Shown piece by piece: positions 44,438 to 52,525 of a stretch of DNA of 64,000 nucleotides (positions within the stretch are counted from its first letter, which is position 1; every line of letters starts with the position of its first letter). The stretch lies in NCBI GenBank assembly GCA_007693785.1, contig RECY01000015.1, positions 1-64,000 of the forward strand. Direction: 5' to 3'. The DNA is from Phycisphaerales bacterium (GTDB taxonomy: Bacteria > Planctomycetota > Phycisphaerae > Phycisphaerales > UBA1924). The notes below the pieces were generated by a model. That model did not search any database. It worked only from the letters and a program-made list of their open reading frames with translations, and was not told where the DNA came from. A program made the translations under genes and the position numbers.

Positions 44438-44953
44438 CTAGTCCGGCCGGTCGTGGTCCACATACGTCCCCGACCGCAACCCCCACATCGTGTGTAGACA
44501 CCGCGTCGCCGCCAGCCCGATCGGGTACGCGATCCCCACCGCCCACACCGGCGACATCCCCTGACGCTGGAGCGTCTCGGTCAGGCCGGCCGCGATGATG
44601 TAGTACACCGGGCTGATCACCGCACGCTCGAACTGCAGGCGCCCCGTATCCCTCAGGTACGACGGGCGTTTCGCGTCCAGCGCGGCCTTCGCCTCCGGGC
44701 AATCCCCCCGACGCAGCGGGCGCCAGTGGTTCGCCACCCAGTGCAGCCCCATGAACACCGTGATGTCGAGGATCAGGTCCGCCACCACGCTGAACGCCGT
44801 AAACCCCCACGTCGGCCAATCCACCCCGAACCGCTTCATCACCCACAGGATCACCATCACGAACACCGTCGACAGCAAACCACTCGCGATGATGTTCGCG
44901 TTCAGGTTGATGACGCGGCGGCGCTGATAGAGTCGGAACAGGCGGTCAGGCAT
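44438..44953 (-). CDS. Small polytopic membrane protein, unknown function
   Basis: 171 residues with about four hydrophobic helices (NANIIASGLLSTVFVMVILW, GFTAFSVVADLILDITVFMG, VISPVYYIIAAGL, VWAVGIAYPIGLAATRCLHT) and charged ends. No recognised family; it resembles small integral membrane proteins annotated as hypothetical in planctomycetes. ATG 44953 has TACGAT 8 nt upstream. Downstream it is convergent with the GldG-like gene (39 bp). Confidence 0.72.
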   Translation of the reverse strand: MPDRLFRLYQRRRVINLNANIIASGLLSTVFVMVILWVMKRFGVDWPTWGFTAFSVVADLILDITVFMGLHWVANHWRPLRRGDCPEAKAALDAKRPSYLRDTGRLQFERAVISPVYYIIAAGLTETLQRQGMSPVWAVGIAYPIGLAATRCLHTMWGLRSGTYVDHDRPD

Positions 44954-44961
44954 CGGCGATC

Positions 44962-44967
44962 ATCGTA
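44962..44967 (-). promoter_or_regulatory. -10-like hexamer, small membrane protein
   Basis: TACGAT on the minus strand ends 8 nt before ATG 44953. No Shine-Dalgarno is visible. Confidence 0.38.
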
Positions 44968-45009
44968 CCCCCGGTGATACAGCCCAAGGAGCCGTGCCTG
45001 AGCCCCCGG

Positions 45010-45073
45010 TGGCACAGCTCGCCGAGCTGTGTCCGGATCCCCACAGCGGTACACAGCTCGGCGAGCTGTGCCA
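45010..45073. repeat. Repeat family A, copy 2
   Basis: Arms TGGCACAGCTCGCCGAGCTGTG (45010-45031) and complement (45052-45073), perfectly inverted, 20 bp apart. It differs from copy 1 by one base per arm, and both arms changed together, so pairing is kept. It ends 9 bp past the ugd stop. Confidence 0.9.
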
Positions 45074-45082
45074 CCAAGGGCT

Positions 45083-46453
45083 TCACCCCTGCACCACGCT
45101 CGGACGCCCCACCGAGTGATGACTGAACCCGAGCTGGCGCAGCTGGCGACGCCGATAGAGGTTCCGCCCGTCGAAGACGGTCGCCTCGGCCAGGGCCCTC
45201 TTGAGCTTGTCCCACTCCGGGTTCTTAAATTCGTCCCAGTCCGTGCTGACGACGACGCCGTGCGCCCCCTGGGCGCACTGATACATGTCGCCCACGATCT
45301 CGGCCTCGAAGCCCATCTCCGCGATCGCCTCGCGCCCCGTCTCGCTCGCGACCGGGTCGAACGCCCGGATCGTCGCGCCACGCTCGGCCGCCATCTTCAT
45401 CAGGTCCAGCGCCGGCGCCTCCCGCACGTCATCCGTCCGCGGCTTGAACGCGATCCCCCAGAACGCCAGCGTCTTCCCCTGCAACCCCCCGCGGCTCTCG
45501 TAATGCGCCGCGATCTTCTCGAAGAACAGCACCCGCTGGCGCTGGTTCACCTCGTGCACGCTCCGCGAGAGCTGCGCCTCGAACCCGATCGCCTCCCCCA
45601 TCCCGATCACGGCCTTGGTGTCCTTCGGGAAGCAGCTCCCCCCGTACCCCAGCCCCGGGTACAGGAATTTGTTCCCGATGCGGCTGTCCGAGCACATCCC
45701 CTCACGCACGCGGTTGATATTCGCCCCGTACCGCTCGCACAGGTTCGCCATCTCGTTGATGAAGCTGATCTTCGTCGCCAGGAAGTTGTTGCTCGAGTAC
45801 TTCACCATCTCGCTCGACGGGATGTCCATGATGAAGATCGGGTGCCCGTTCCGCGTGAACGGCTCGTAGATCTCGCGGAACATCCGCCCCGCCGGGTTGT
45901 CCGGGTTCTCGTGATCCTCGACGCCGCAGACCACGCGGTCGGGCCGCAGAAAGTCCGTCACCGCGTCGCCCTCTTTCAAAAACTCCGGGTTGTTGCCGAC
46001 GTGGAACGGGATGTCCTTGCCGACCTTCGCCCGGATCCGGTCCCGCACCGCGAGCGTCGTCCCCACCGGCACCGTGCTCTTGACCACCACCGTCTTCGCC
46101 TTCTGCTTCGGCCCGAGTTCGATCAGCACGTCCGCGATCTCGTCGGCCGCCTGAAAAACATACTTCAGATCCGCCCGACCGTCCTCGCCGCTGGGCGTGC
46201 CGACGCAGATGAAAACCATGTCCGCGTCGCGATAGGCCTTCTGCTTGTCGAGCGTGTACACCAGCCGACCGGCCGCCGCGTTCTTGACCATCAGCTCGGT
46301 CAGCCCGGGCTCATAGATCGGGCACTCGCCCCGTTCGAGCTTCTCGATCTTCTTCGGGTCGACGTCGAGGCAGGTGACGTGGACGCCCGTGTTCGCGAAG
46401 CAGACGCCCGTGACCAGGCCCACGTACCCCGTTCCGACCATGGTCAGTCGCAT
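45083..46453 (-). CDS. ugd: UDP-glucose 6-dehydrogenase
   Basis: Oxidises UDP-glucose to UDP-glucuronate for surface polysaccharides. 456 residues, family length. The NAD fold is LTMVGTGYVGLVTGVCFANT, then VFICVGTPSGEDGRADL; the substrate site has NPEFLKEGDAVTDFL, and the catalytic Cys is in GLGYGGSCFPKDTKAV. The C-terminal domain has GIAFKPRTDDVREAPALDLM. ATG 46453 with GAGGAG 8 nt upstream. It is related in role to the DegT aminotransferase at 5 kb, though far away. Confidence 0.95.
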   Translation of the reverse strand: MRLTMVGTGYVGLVTGVCFANTGVHVTCLDVDPKKIEKLERGECPIYEPGLTELMVKNAAAGRLVYTLDKQKAYRDADMVFICVGTPSGEDGRADLKYVFQAADEIADVLIELGPKQKAKTVVVKSTVPVGTTLAVRDRIRAKVGKDIPFHVGNNPEFLKEGDAVTDFLRPDRVVCGVEDHENPDNPAGRMFREIYEPFTRNGHPIFIMDIPSSEMVKYSSNNFLATKISFINEMANLCERYGANINRVREGMCSDSRIGNKFLYPGLGYGGSCFPKDTKAVIGMGEAIGFEAQLSRSVHEVNQRQRVLFFEKIAAHYESRGGLQGKTLAFWGIAFKPRTDDVREAPALDLMKMAAERGATIRAFDPVASETGREAIAEMGFEAEIVGDMYQCAQGAHGVVVSTDWDEFKNPEWDKLKRALAEATVFDGRNLYRRRQLRQLGFSHHSVGRPSVVQG

Positions 46454-46530
46454 GACAATCGCTCCTCGCTCGCGGCGTGCTCCGAGCCCCGGGCCCGCGA
46501 CCCGCGCGCGGCCTTTCCCCCCGGGCGGGC

Positions 46531-46536
46531 ATCGTA
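46531..46536 (-). promoter_or_regulatory. -10-like hexamer, ugd
   Basis: TACGAT on the minus strand, about 77 nt before ugd, which has a normal Shine-Dalgarno. It lies 33 bp from the hexamer of the divergent methyltransferase gene. Confidence 0.28.
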
Positions 46537-46568
46537 CGCCCCACCCCCCGCGCCCGTTCGCGCTCGCG

Positions 46569-46574
46569 TACACT
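46569..46574 (+). promoter_or_regulatory. -10-like hexamer, methyltransferase
   Basis: TACACT ends 7 nt before ATG 46582. No Shine-Dalgarno is visible. Confidence 0.42.
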
Positions 46575-46581
46575 CCGCCCC

Positions 46582-47535
46582 ATGCCACCAGCCACCAAGA
46601 CCAGCCGTGCCCCCAAGCTCACCGCCAAGACCGCCGACAAACACACGCTCTACGAGCTCGCCGTTCAGAACGTCGAGGCAGAGATCGATTTCGTCGACGA
46701 CACCTACAAGACGCTCCGCGGCAAGGCCGCCCGCACGCTCCGCGAGGACTTCTGCGGGACCGGCAACACCAGCTGCGAGTGGGTCCGTCGGCGTAAGACC
46801 AACACCGCGACCGGGCTCGATATCGACAAGCCCACCCTCACCTGGGGCAAGGCGAAGAATGTCGCCAAGCTCCCCGCGGAGGCCCGGAGCCGCGTTCAGC
46901 TCCTCCAGCGGGACGTCCTCACCCCCGGCGACGCCGCGGGGACCGACATCGTCCTCGCGATGAACTTCAGCTACTGGCTTTTCCGCAAGCGCAGCGAGCT
47001 GCTCGCCTACTACAAGGCTGTCCTGGAGTCCCTGCCCGAGCACGGCGTCTTCATGCTCGACCACTACGGCGGCTGGGAATCCATGAAGGAAGTTGTCGAG
47101 GACCGCGAGGTCGAAACACCCGACGGGCAAACGTTTACGTACGTCTGGGAGCAGGCCCGCTACGCCCCGGTCTCGGGCGATATGGACTGCCGCATCTCCT
47201 TCCGCTTCGAAGACGGCACCGAGCTCACCGACGCCTTCAGCTACACCTGGCGACTCTGGACCCTGCCCGAGGTCCGCGACCTGCTCGACGACGCGGGGTT
47301 TGAGCGGGTGACCGTCTATTGGGAAGGGGCCGAGGAGATCGACGAGGACGAGCACGAGGACGCCGAGGAGGACGAAGACATCGAAGTCGGCGGCAACGGC
47401 ATCTTCGAGCCCACCGAGGACGGCGAGGCCGACCCCGCCTTCATCAGCTACATCGTCGCCGAAAAACGCGCGATGCCGCCCAAAGGCGCGAAGCCGAAGG
47501 GTGGCAAGGGGACGAAGAGCAAAAGCCGCAAGTAG
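46582..47535 (+). CDS. Class I SAM-dependent methyltransferase
   Basis: 317 residues. A charged basic N-terminus precedes a Rossmann-type domain: LREDFCGTGNTSCEWVRRRK is motif I (with D-F-C-G-T-G) and TGLDIDKPTLTWGKAK is motif II. Later, DIVLAMNFSYWLF and LPEHGVFMLDHYGGWESM fit motifs IV-V. The C-terminus is odd: a strongly acidic stretch (EEIDEDEHEDAEEDEDIE) followed by a Lys/Gly tail (PPKGAKPKGGKGTKSKSRK). Substrate unknown. Confidence 0.82.
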   Translation: MPPATKTSRAPKLTAKTADKHTLYELAVQNVEAEIDFVDDTYKTLRGKAARTLREDFCGTGNTSCEWVRRRKTNTATGLDIDKPTLTWGKAKNVAKLPAEARSRVQLLQRDVLTPGDAAGTDIVLAMNFSYWLFRKRSELLAYYKAVLESLPEHGVFMLDHYGGWESMKEVVEDREVETPDGQTFTYVWEQARYAPVSGDMDCRISFRFEDGTELTDAFSYTWRLWTLPEVRDLLDDAGFERVTVYWEGAEEIDEDEHEDAEEDEDIEVGGNGIFEPTEDGEADPAFISYIVAEKRAMPPKGAKPKGGKGTKSKSRK

Positions 47536-47544
47536 CGGTGGGCA

Positions 47545-47631
47545 AGCCATCAGCCATCAGGGATCAGCCATCAGACCCGGCATCGAGCCCCCCCGCCGCC
47601 CTTGATGGCTGATCGCCGATCCCCGATGGCT
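47545..47631. repeat. Repeat family C: AGCCATCAG arrays with inverted GATGGCTGAT
   Basis: Tandem copies of AGCCATCAG at 47545-47574 face an inverted stretch GATGGCTGATCGC...GATGGCT at 47604-47631. The ATGs inside (47605, 47626) come from the repeat, so they are poor start codons for the next gene. Confidence 0.75.
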
Positions 47632-47652
47632 CTCCCCCTCCCCGGAGCCCCT

Positions 47653-48717
47653 ATGCGAGGCGTGCTGGACATCCCCGCCGAATTCGAGCCCGTGCAGGAC
47701 AGCGTCGTCCGTGCGCTCGAACGCGTCGCGGAGCTGTTCGACCGCGAGCTCGAGAGCGACCTCCCCCCCGTCGCCCAGCTCACCAGCCACGTTGGGCGGT
47801 ACCGGGGCAAGATGCTCCGACCGACCCTTGCCGTCCTCAGCGGGCTGGCGGCCCGGGGCGAGCGCGAGCCGCCCCGCGAGCTCCCGAACGACTTGGTGAC
47901 CGTCGCAGCCGTCGCCGAGATGGTCCACATGGCGACCCTTGTCCACGACGACGTGCTCGATGAGGCCGACGTCCGCCGACGCGGCGAGACCGTCAACCGC
48001 CTCCGCGGGAACGAGGCCGCCGTGATTCTGGGCGACTACCTCATCGCGGCCGCCTTCCGCCTCTGCTCCACCGTCCGCGATCGGCGGGCCGCCCTCGACG
48101 TCGGGCGCACGAGCATGGATATGTGCGCGGGCGAGCTCCTCCAGCTCCACCACCGCCACGACCTCGCCCTCGACGAAGCGACCTACCTCGAGATCCTCCA
48201 GCGCAAGACCGGGGCCCTCGTCGGCTGCGCCTGCGTGCTCGGCAGGCGGGCCGGGCGCGAGGATTTGCCCGAGAACGGGCCCGACGACCGGCCCGACGAC
48301 CAGGGCGAGGCGTACGACCACGCCTTCCGCACCTTCGGTCACGCGCTCGGCGTCGCCTTCCAGATCCAGGACGACCTGCTCGACCTCATGGGCGACGAGG
48401 CCGTCGTCGGCAAGAGCGTCGGCAAGGACCTGGAAAAGGGGAAGCTGACGCTCCCGATGATCCACCACCTCGCCCGGGCCGAGCCGACTGAGCGGGGCCG
48501 AGCGCTCCGCCTGCTGGAGTCGGCCCCGAGCGACCCGGCCTCGGCGGCTGTGGCGCTCCGTCACGCGTTGGAAGGGACGGGGTCGATCGCGTTCGCGCGC
48601 GCGGAAGCCGAGCGTCTTGCCGCTGAGGCCGCCCGGGCCCTCGATCCGCTCCCGGACACCCCCGCCCGGGGCGTGCTCCGCCTGATGGCTGCCGCAGCCG
48701 TCGAACGCCCCTTCTGA
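47653..48717 (+). CDS. Trans-isoprenyl diphosphate synthase (polyprenyl type)
   Basis: 354 residues. Chain elongation from FPP/IPP, probably for quinone side chains. First Asp-rich motif MATLVHDDVLDEADVRRRGE and second FQIQDDLLDLMGDEAVVGKS; GRYRGKMLRPTLAVLSG is the IPP-binding Lys/Arg region. There is a ~15-residue acidic insert (EDLPENGPDDRPDDQGEA). Start at ATG 47653 (GGAG 5 nt upstream); the earlier ATGs lie in repeat C. A squalene/farnesyl synthase is less likely from the motif order; the chain length cannot be read. Confidence 0.87.
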   Translation: MRGVLDIPAEFEPVQDSVVRALERVAELFDRELESDLPPVAQLTSHVGRYRGKMLRPTLAVLSGLAARGEREPPRELPNDLVTVAAVAEMVHMATLVHDDVLDEADVRRRGETVNRLRGNEAAVILGDYLIAAAFRLCSTVRDRRAALDVGRTSMDMCAGELLQLHHRHDLALDEATYLEILQRKTGALVGCACVLGRRAGREDLPENGPDDRPDDQGEAYDHAFRTFGHALGVAFQIQDDLLDLMGDEAVVGKSVGKDLEKGKLTLPMIHHLARAEPTERGRALRLLESAPSDPASAAVALRHALEGTGSIAFARAEAERLAAEAARALDPLPDTPARGVLRLMAAAAVERPF

Positions 48718-48915
48718 CCCCTCGATGAGAGAGCCCGACCGGGTAGACGCAAAAATCCACCCCGAATCCCCGTGTGAAGGTGGCCCGAACGGCTGAGACT
48801 GAATATCAATTCCCGTCAGCCCGCAGGAACTCCTGCCGAACCGGAACCGCAGGGCGGTGCTCACCGACGTGATCTGCCCAATGATGCCCTTTAAGACGGA
48901 CTTTTGGGTCTTGAA

Positions 48916-48921
48916 TACACT
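48916..48921 (+). promoter_or_regulatory. -10-like hexamer, pseudopilin gene
   Basis: TACACT about 50 nt before ATG 48974. A GTG (48971) lies one codon before that ATG. Confidence 0.22.
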
Positions 48922-48973
48922 GCCGCTGTCCAGATCGCTCCGTCACCGCCAGCCGAATCGGGTGTTGCCTGTG

Positions 48974-49915
48974 ATGACACACGCTTCTGAAACACGCTGT
49001 CCGAACCCCGCCCGCGTGGGCCGATGCCCGGTCCGTCGAGCGTTCACGCTCATCGAGTTGCTGGTGGTCGTTGCGATCATCGCGCTCTTGATCGGGATCC
49101 TGCTCCCGGCGCTCAGCAGCGCGCGGTCGAGCGCTCGGACTGTCCGCGAGATGGCGGCGGCCCAGCAGCTCATGATCGCCTACACCCTGTACGCCAACGA
49201 CTTCAACGGCTCGGTGATCCAGGGCACGCTCCCGGGCGACATGGTCGCCGTCCCCGGGCGGGCGCCGCGGAGCGGGCAATCGGTCGTGCGGAACGAGCTC
49301 GGGGAGCAGATCGGCGGGCTCACGGCTCAGCGCTACCCGTGGCGACTCGCCCCGTATTTCGACTACGACTTCCGCGGGATGTACGACGACGACCGGTTCA
49401 TCGACAGCCTGCGGCGCGACGCCACCGGGCCGACGCCGGAGTATTACCTGAGCCTCTTCCCGCTCCTCGGGATCAACGCCGACTTCGTCGGCGGGAGCGA
49501 GCTGACCCTCGGGCGCACCTTCCGCAACCGCTACGGCGACGTCCACGTCCGTCGCATTGATCAGCCCCGACGCCCCGACCGTCTGATCACCTTCGCCTCG
49601 GCCCGGACCGACGCCTTCTGGTATCAACGGTTCGACCTGACCCGCCCCGCCGGGTGGTATGAGGTGCTCAGCCCGAACCTCACCGGCCCCACCGTCGGCC
49701 CGACGGGCGCCCGGCGCGCCAGCGCCTACAACCCCGACGCCCCCAGCCCCCGCACCAACTCGGGCAACGTCGACCTGCGTCACGCCCGCACTCACGCCGT
49801 CGCCGCGATGATTGATGGGCACGCCGCCACGCTCGACTGGGAACAGCTCGGCGACATGACCCGATGGAGCGACCAAGCGACCACGCCCGACTGGTACGCG
49901 ACGCCGCGCAACTGA
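48974..49915 (+). CDS. Pseudopilin-like protein with prepilin leader
   Basis: 313 residues. The type IV prepilin leader RRAFTLIELLVVVAIIALLI, cut before Phe and methylated there, is followed by GILLPALSSARSSARTVREM. The rest is a secreted domain of unknown fold with DGHAATLDWEQL near the end, the DG-containing tail of planctomycete prepilin families that often occur in many copies. It would be processed by a prepilin peptidase. ATG 48974 or GTG 48971. Convergent with the heme oxygenase. Confidence 0.86.
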   Translation: MTHASETRCPNPARVGRCPVRRAFTLIELLVVVAIIALLIGILLPALSSARSSARTVREMAAAQQLMIAYTLYANDFNGSVIQGTLPGDMVAVPGRAPRSGQSVVRNELGEQIGGLTAQRYPWRLAPYFDYDFRGMYDDDRFIDSLRRDATGPTPEYYLSLFPLLGINADFVGGSELTLGRTFRNRYGDVHVRRIDQPRRPDRLITFASARTDAFWYQRFDLTRPAGWYEVLSPNLTGPTVGPTGARRASAYNPDAPSPRTNSGNVDLRHARTHAVAAMIDGHAATLDWEQLGDMTRWSDQATTPDWYATPRN

Positions 49916-49962
49916 TCGCGACGCCGCCCCCTGCCGCCCGCGCTTGAATCCACGCAAGCATA

Positions 49963-49997
49963 AAGCCGCGTCGCCCTGAACGGGACCGACGCGGCTT
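49963..49997. terminator. Two-way hairpin between pseudopilin and heme oxygenase
   Basis: AAGCCGCGTCG (49963-49973) pairs perfectly with CGACGCGGCTT (49987-49997) over a 13-nt loop. It lies between the convergent stop codons at 49915 and 50022. U-runs are short, so it is a moderate call. Confidence 0.5.
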
Positions 49998-50021
49998 GAT
50001 CGTTTCGGACATCCGCGATGA

Positions 50022-50672
50022 TTACGGGCGGCCGGCCCCGGCGGGGGCTTCGATCCCGTGCTTGGCGGCCATCGCGTCGAACATCGCGATCATCCCCTCG
50101 AACATCGCGTTGGCGCCATCGAGAATCGCGTCCTGCTCCGCCTGCGAGAAGTCGGCCTCGGTCATCGCGTCCTTGAACGCGGCCCACTTGGCGGGCTGCT
50201 CGTCGCCGTAGGGGTCGAGATAGCGGTCGCCCTTGCCCGGCTCGAGCCCGTACGCCGGGCGGACGGCCTTCACGATGAACCGGTTCCCGTTGTTGCTCCC
50301 CTCCAGCACGTAGTGCGCCCCGAGCAGGAACAACGGGCGCTGCGACGCCTCGGCGTGGAACTTGTCGATCAGGTCGTTGGTCGGCGCGAGCCCGTCCGGC
50401 TCGGTCGAGCCGCCGAAGTGGGCGAGGTCGTCCAGCAGGTACGGCTCCTGGTACTGCTCCGGACGCACCACCTTCGCCACACGCTCGTCCTTGTCAACCA
50501 GCTTCGCCAGGTGCTTCTCGAGCGCCCGGTGGACGAGCAGCATCTGCCCCAGGTGCTCGGCGTACTGATCGGCCGGGAGCTTGCCGCGGACGATCGCCGC
50601 CTGAAGCGGGTGACGCTCCGCACGCTGGTGCAACGGCCAGGTCTTCTCTTTCAACGTTTCCATCACGGACAT
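50022..50672 (-). CDS. Biliverdin-producing heme oxygenase
   Basis: 216 residues, soluble. Opens heme to biliverdin, CO and Fe2+. The proximal His region is LKEKTWPLHQRAERHPLQAA; then YAEHLGQMLLVHRALEKHLA, and the distal helix side FLLGAHYVLEGSNNGNRFI holds the glycine-rich kink. No ferredoxin reductase, TonB receptor or phytochrome gene is nearby, so it may serve iron acquisition or signalling. AGGAGA is 8-9 nt before the ATG. It is divergent from tyrS. Confidence 0.85.
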   Translation of the reverse strand: MSVMETLKEKTWPLHQRAERHPLQAAIVRGKLPADQYAEHLGQMLLVHRALEKHLAKLVDKDERVAKVVRPEQYQEPYLLDDLAHFGGSTEPDGLAPTNDLIDKFHAEASQRPLFLLGAHYVLEGSNNGNRFIVKAVRPAYGLEPGKGDRYLDPYGDEQPAKWAAFKDAMTEADFSQAEQDAILDGANAMFEGMIAMFDAMAAKHGIEAPAGAGRP

Positions 50673-50798
50673 GGCCGATTCTCCTGCGGGCGAGGGGAGG
50701 GGCGAGGCAACTGGCGCTCCTGCGCCGTGCACAGCCTTCGTGGCTTCATCGTAGGAACACCCGGGGAAAGGGTCGAGATTCCCTCCCCGGGACGCCCC

Positions 50799-50804
50799 TA
50801 TCCT
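50799..50804 (+). promoter_or_regulatory. -10-like hexamer, tyrS
   Basis: TATCCT ends 7 nt before ATG 50812. No Shine-Dalgarno is visible. Confidence 0.4.
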
Positions 50805-50811
50805 GCGCCCC

Positions 50812-52452
50812 ATGAGCGCCACAAGCCCAGATCGGACCGATTTCCTCGAAGAACTCCGCTGGCGGGGCCTGCTGCATCAGGCGACCGACGAATCGGGGCT
50901 GCAGCAGCACCTCGCTGAGGGCACGAGACGGGCGTATTGCGGCTTTGATCCTACGGCCGACAGCCTGACGATCGGCAACCTCGTCCCGATCATCACCCTC
51001 GTCCACTTCGCCCGGGCCGGGCACGAGCCCGTCGTCGTCATGGGCGGCGGGACGGGACTGATCGGCGACCCCAGCGGCAAGAGCGCCGAGCGCCAGCTTC
51101 GGACGCCGGAGGAAGTCGCCGCCAACGTTGAGAAGCAGCGCGACATCTTCCGGCGCGTCTTCGAGAACGCGGGCCTCCCCGAACCGACCATCCGCAACAA
51201 CTACGAATGGCTCAAAGAGCTCTCCTTCATCGACGTGCTCCGCGACGTCGGCAAGCACTTCAGCGTCAACATGATGATTCATAAAGAATCGGTTAAAGAA
51301 CGCCTGCACAACCGCGAGCAGGGCATCAGCTACACCGAGTTCAGCTACATGATTCTTCAGGCGTACGATTATTTAAAACTTTATCGTGATGAGCATGACG
51401 GCGGATGGATTACACTGCAAATTGGCGGAAGTGATCAATGGGGAAACATTGTATCCGGGATTGATCTGATTAAAAAATTTGGCCAATCGCTGTCTTTCGA
51501 TATTATGTTTAATAAGCACCCAAACGCAGACTTTGGCGAAAACCCCAATACGATTCTTGACAAATACGACGAATCCTCAAGAGTGAAGATAGAGACGTAC
51601 AGGGAGGCTGGCGGCTGGGGCTTTCTTGAATATCCAAAAATAAAGCGCGACCTAATCGAAAAATACCGAGAATCCGGCTATGATCTATCTAGAATTCTTG
51701 ATCCAGATGACGAAGAAGCGCAATTGGTTCAAAAGAATTTTAATGAAGATTTGAACAGGCTGTACCTCAAGAGAGAAGGTTGGTCAGGCGCCTTCGGCCT
51801 CACCGTCCCCCTCGTCACCAAAGCCGACGGCGGGAAGTTCGGCAAGACCGAATCCGGCGCGGTCTGGCTGACCGCGCCGGTGGATGCGGACGCGGACGAG
51901 GCGCGGGCCCGTCGCACCAGCGCGTTCGCGATGCACCAGTTCTGGCTCAACACGGCCGATGCCGACGTGGTCCGGTTCCTCAAGGTCTTCACGCTGCTCC
52001 CGCGTGCGGAGATCGAGCGCCTCGAGGCCGAGCACGCCGAGGCCCCGCACAAGCGGGCCGCACAGCGGGCGCTGGCGCATCACGCGACGGCCCTGGTCCA
52101 CGGGGAGGACGAGGCCCACGCCGCCGAAGCGGCGGCCGCCGCCCTCTTCTCCGGCGACGTGCGCGCGCTCCCGAAGCAAACCCTCTTCGACGCGATGGGC
52201 GAGGCGCCGTCCTCAAACCACGCCAAGGGCGAGCTGGCGGGCGAGGGCGTGGCGCTGCTCGACGTGCTGATCGGCACCGGGCTCGCCAAGAGCAAACGCG
52301 AGGCGCGGGAGTTCCTCGAAGGCGGGTCGGTATCGGTCAACGGCGAAAAGGCCGGGGCGGATCGGCGGCTCACCGAGGCCGACCTGCTCCACGGCGAAGC
52401 GATCGCCCTCCGACGCGGGAAGAAGCAGTGGCACCTGACGCGGTGGGCGTGA
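50812..52452 (+). CDS. tyrS: Tyrosyl-tRNA synthetase with AT-rich internal patch and insertion
   Basis: Charges tRNA-Tyr. The class I core is complete: GFDPTADSLTIGNLVP (HIGH equivalent), GGGTGLIGDPSGKSAE, KHFSVNMMI, LQIGGSDQWGNIVSGIDL, the KMSKS-like KFGKTESGAVWL, and a C-terminal S4 domain. It has 546 residues against ~420 usual. Between SGIDLIKK and AFGLTVPL there are ~100 residues where homologues have ~10. The DNA from about 51349 to 51780 is AT-rich (42% G+C counted over 51361-51780), with AGA, AAA, ATT and AAT codons unlike the rest. A smaller AT-rich bit is at 51280-51300. Frame is continuous throughout. Confidence 0.93.
   Translation: MSATSPDRTDFLEELRWRGLLHQATDESGLQQHLAEGTRRAYCGFDPTADSLTIGNLVPIITLVHFARAGHEPVVVMGGGTGLIGDPSGKSAERQLRTPEEVAANVEKQRDIFRRVFENAGLPEPTIRNNYEWLKELSFIDVLRDVGKHFSVNMMIHKESVKERLHNREQGISYTEFSYMILQAYDYLKLYRDEHDGGWITLQIGGSDQWGNIVSGIDLIKKFGQSLSFDIMFNKHPNADFGENPNTILDKYDESSRVKIETYREAGGWGFLEYPKIKRDLIEKYRESGYDLSRILDPDDEEAQLVQKNFNEDLNRLYLKREGWSGAFGLTVPLVTKADGGKFGKTESGAVWLTAPVDADADEARARRTSAFAMHQFWLNTADADVVRFLKVFTLLPRAEIERLEAEHAEAPHKRAAQRALAHHATALVHGEDEAHAAEAAAAALFSGDVRALPKQTLFDAMGEAPSSNHAKGELAGEGVALLDVLIGTGLAKSKREAREFLEGGSVSVNGEKAGADRRLTEADLLHGEAIALRRGKKQWHLTRWA
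51349..51780 (+). other. AT-rich mosaic patch inside tyrS
   Basis: 432 bp in frame. Counted per 60-base line from 51361, G+C is 42, 37, 43, 42, 52, 42 and 35%; the following line is 68%. It begins at ATTCTTCAG and ends in GAAGGT before TGGTCAGGCGCC. It encodes both conserved core (GSDQWGN) and the extra segment. Either a foreign recombinant segment or a chimeric assembly. Confidence 0.85.
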
Positions 52453-52525
52453 GCGGGCGCGGGGCTGCGGGCACAGGCCCGTCCCCCCGAGATGCCGAAG
52501 GCAAAGCCGAGCCGCTCAACAGAAG

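Noticed and set aside
51481-51789. Intein or group I intron in tyrS
   Set aside because: There is no N-terminal Cys/Ser splice block, no His-Asn end, and the frame is continuous with core residues inside the AT-rich part.
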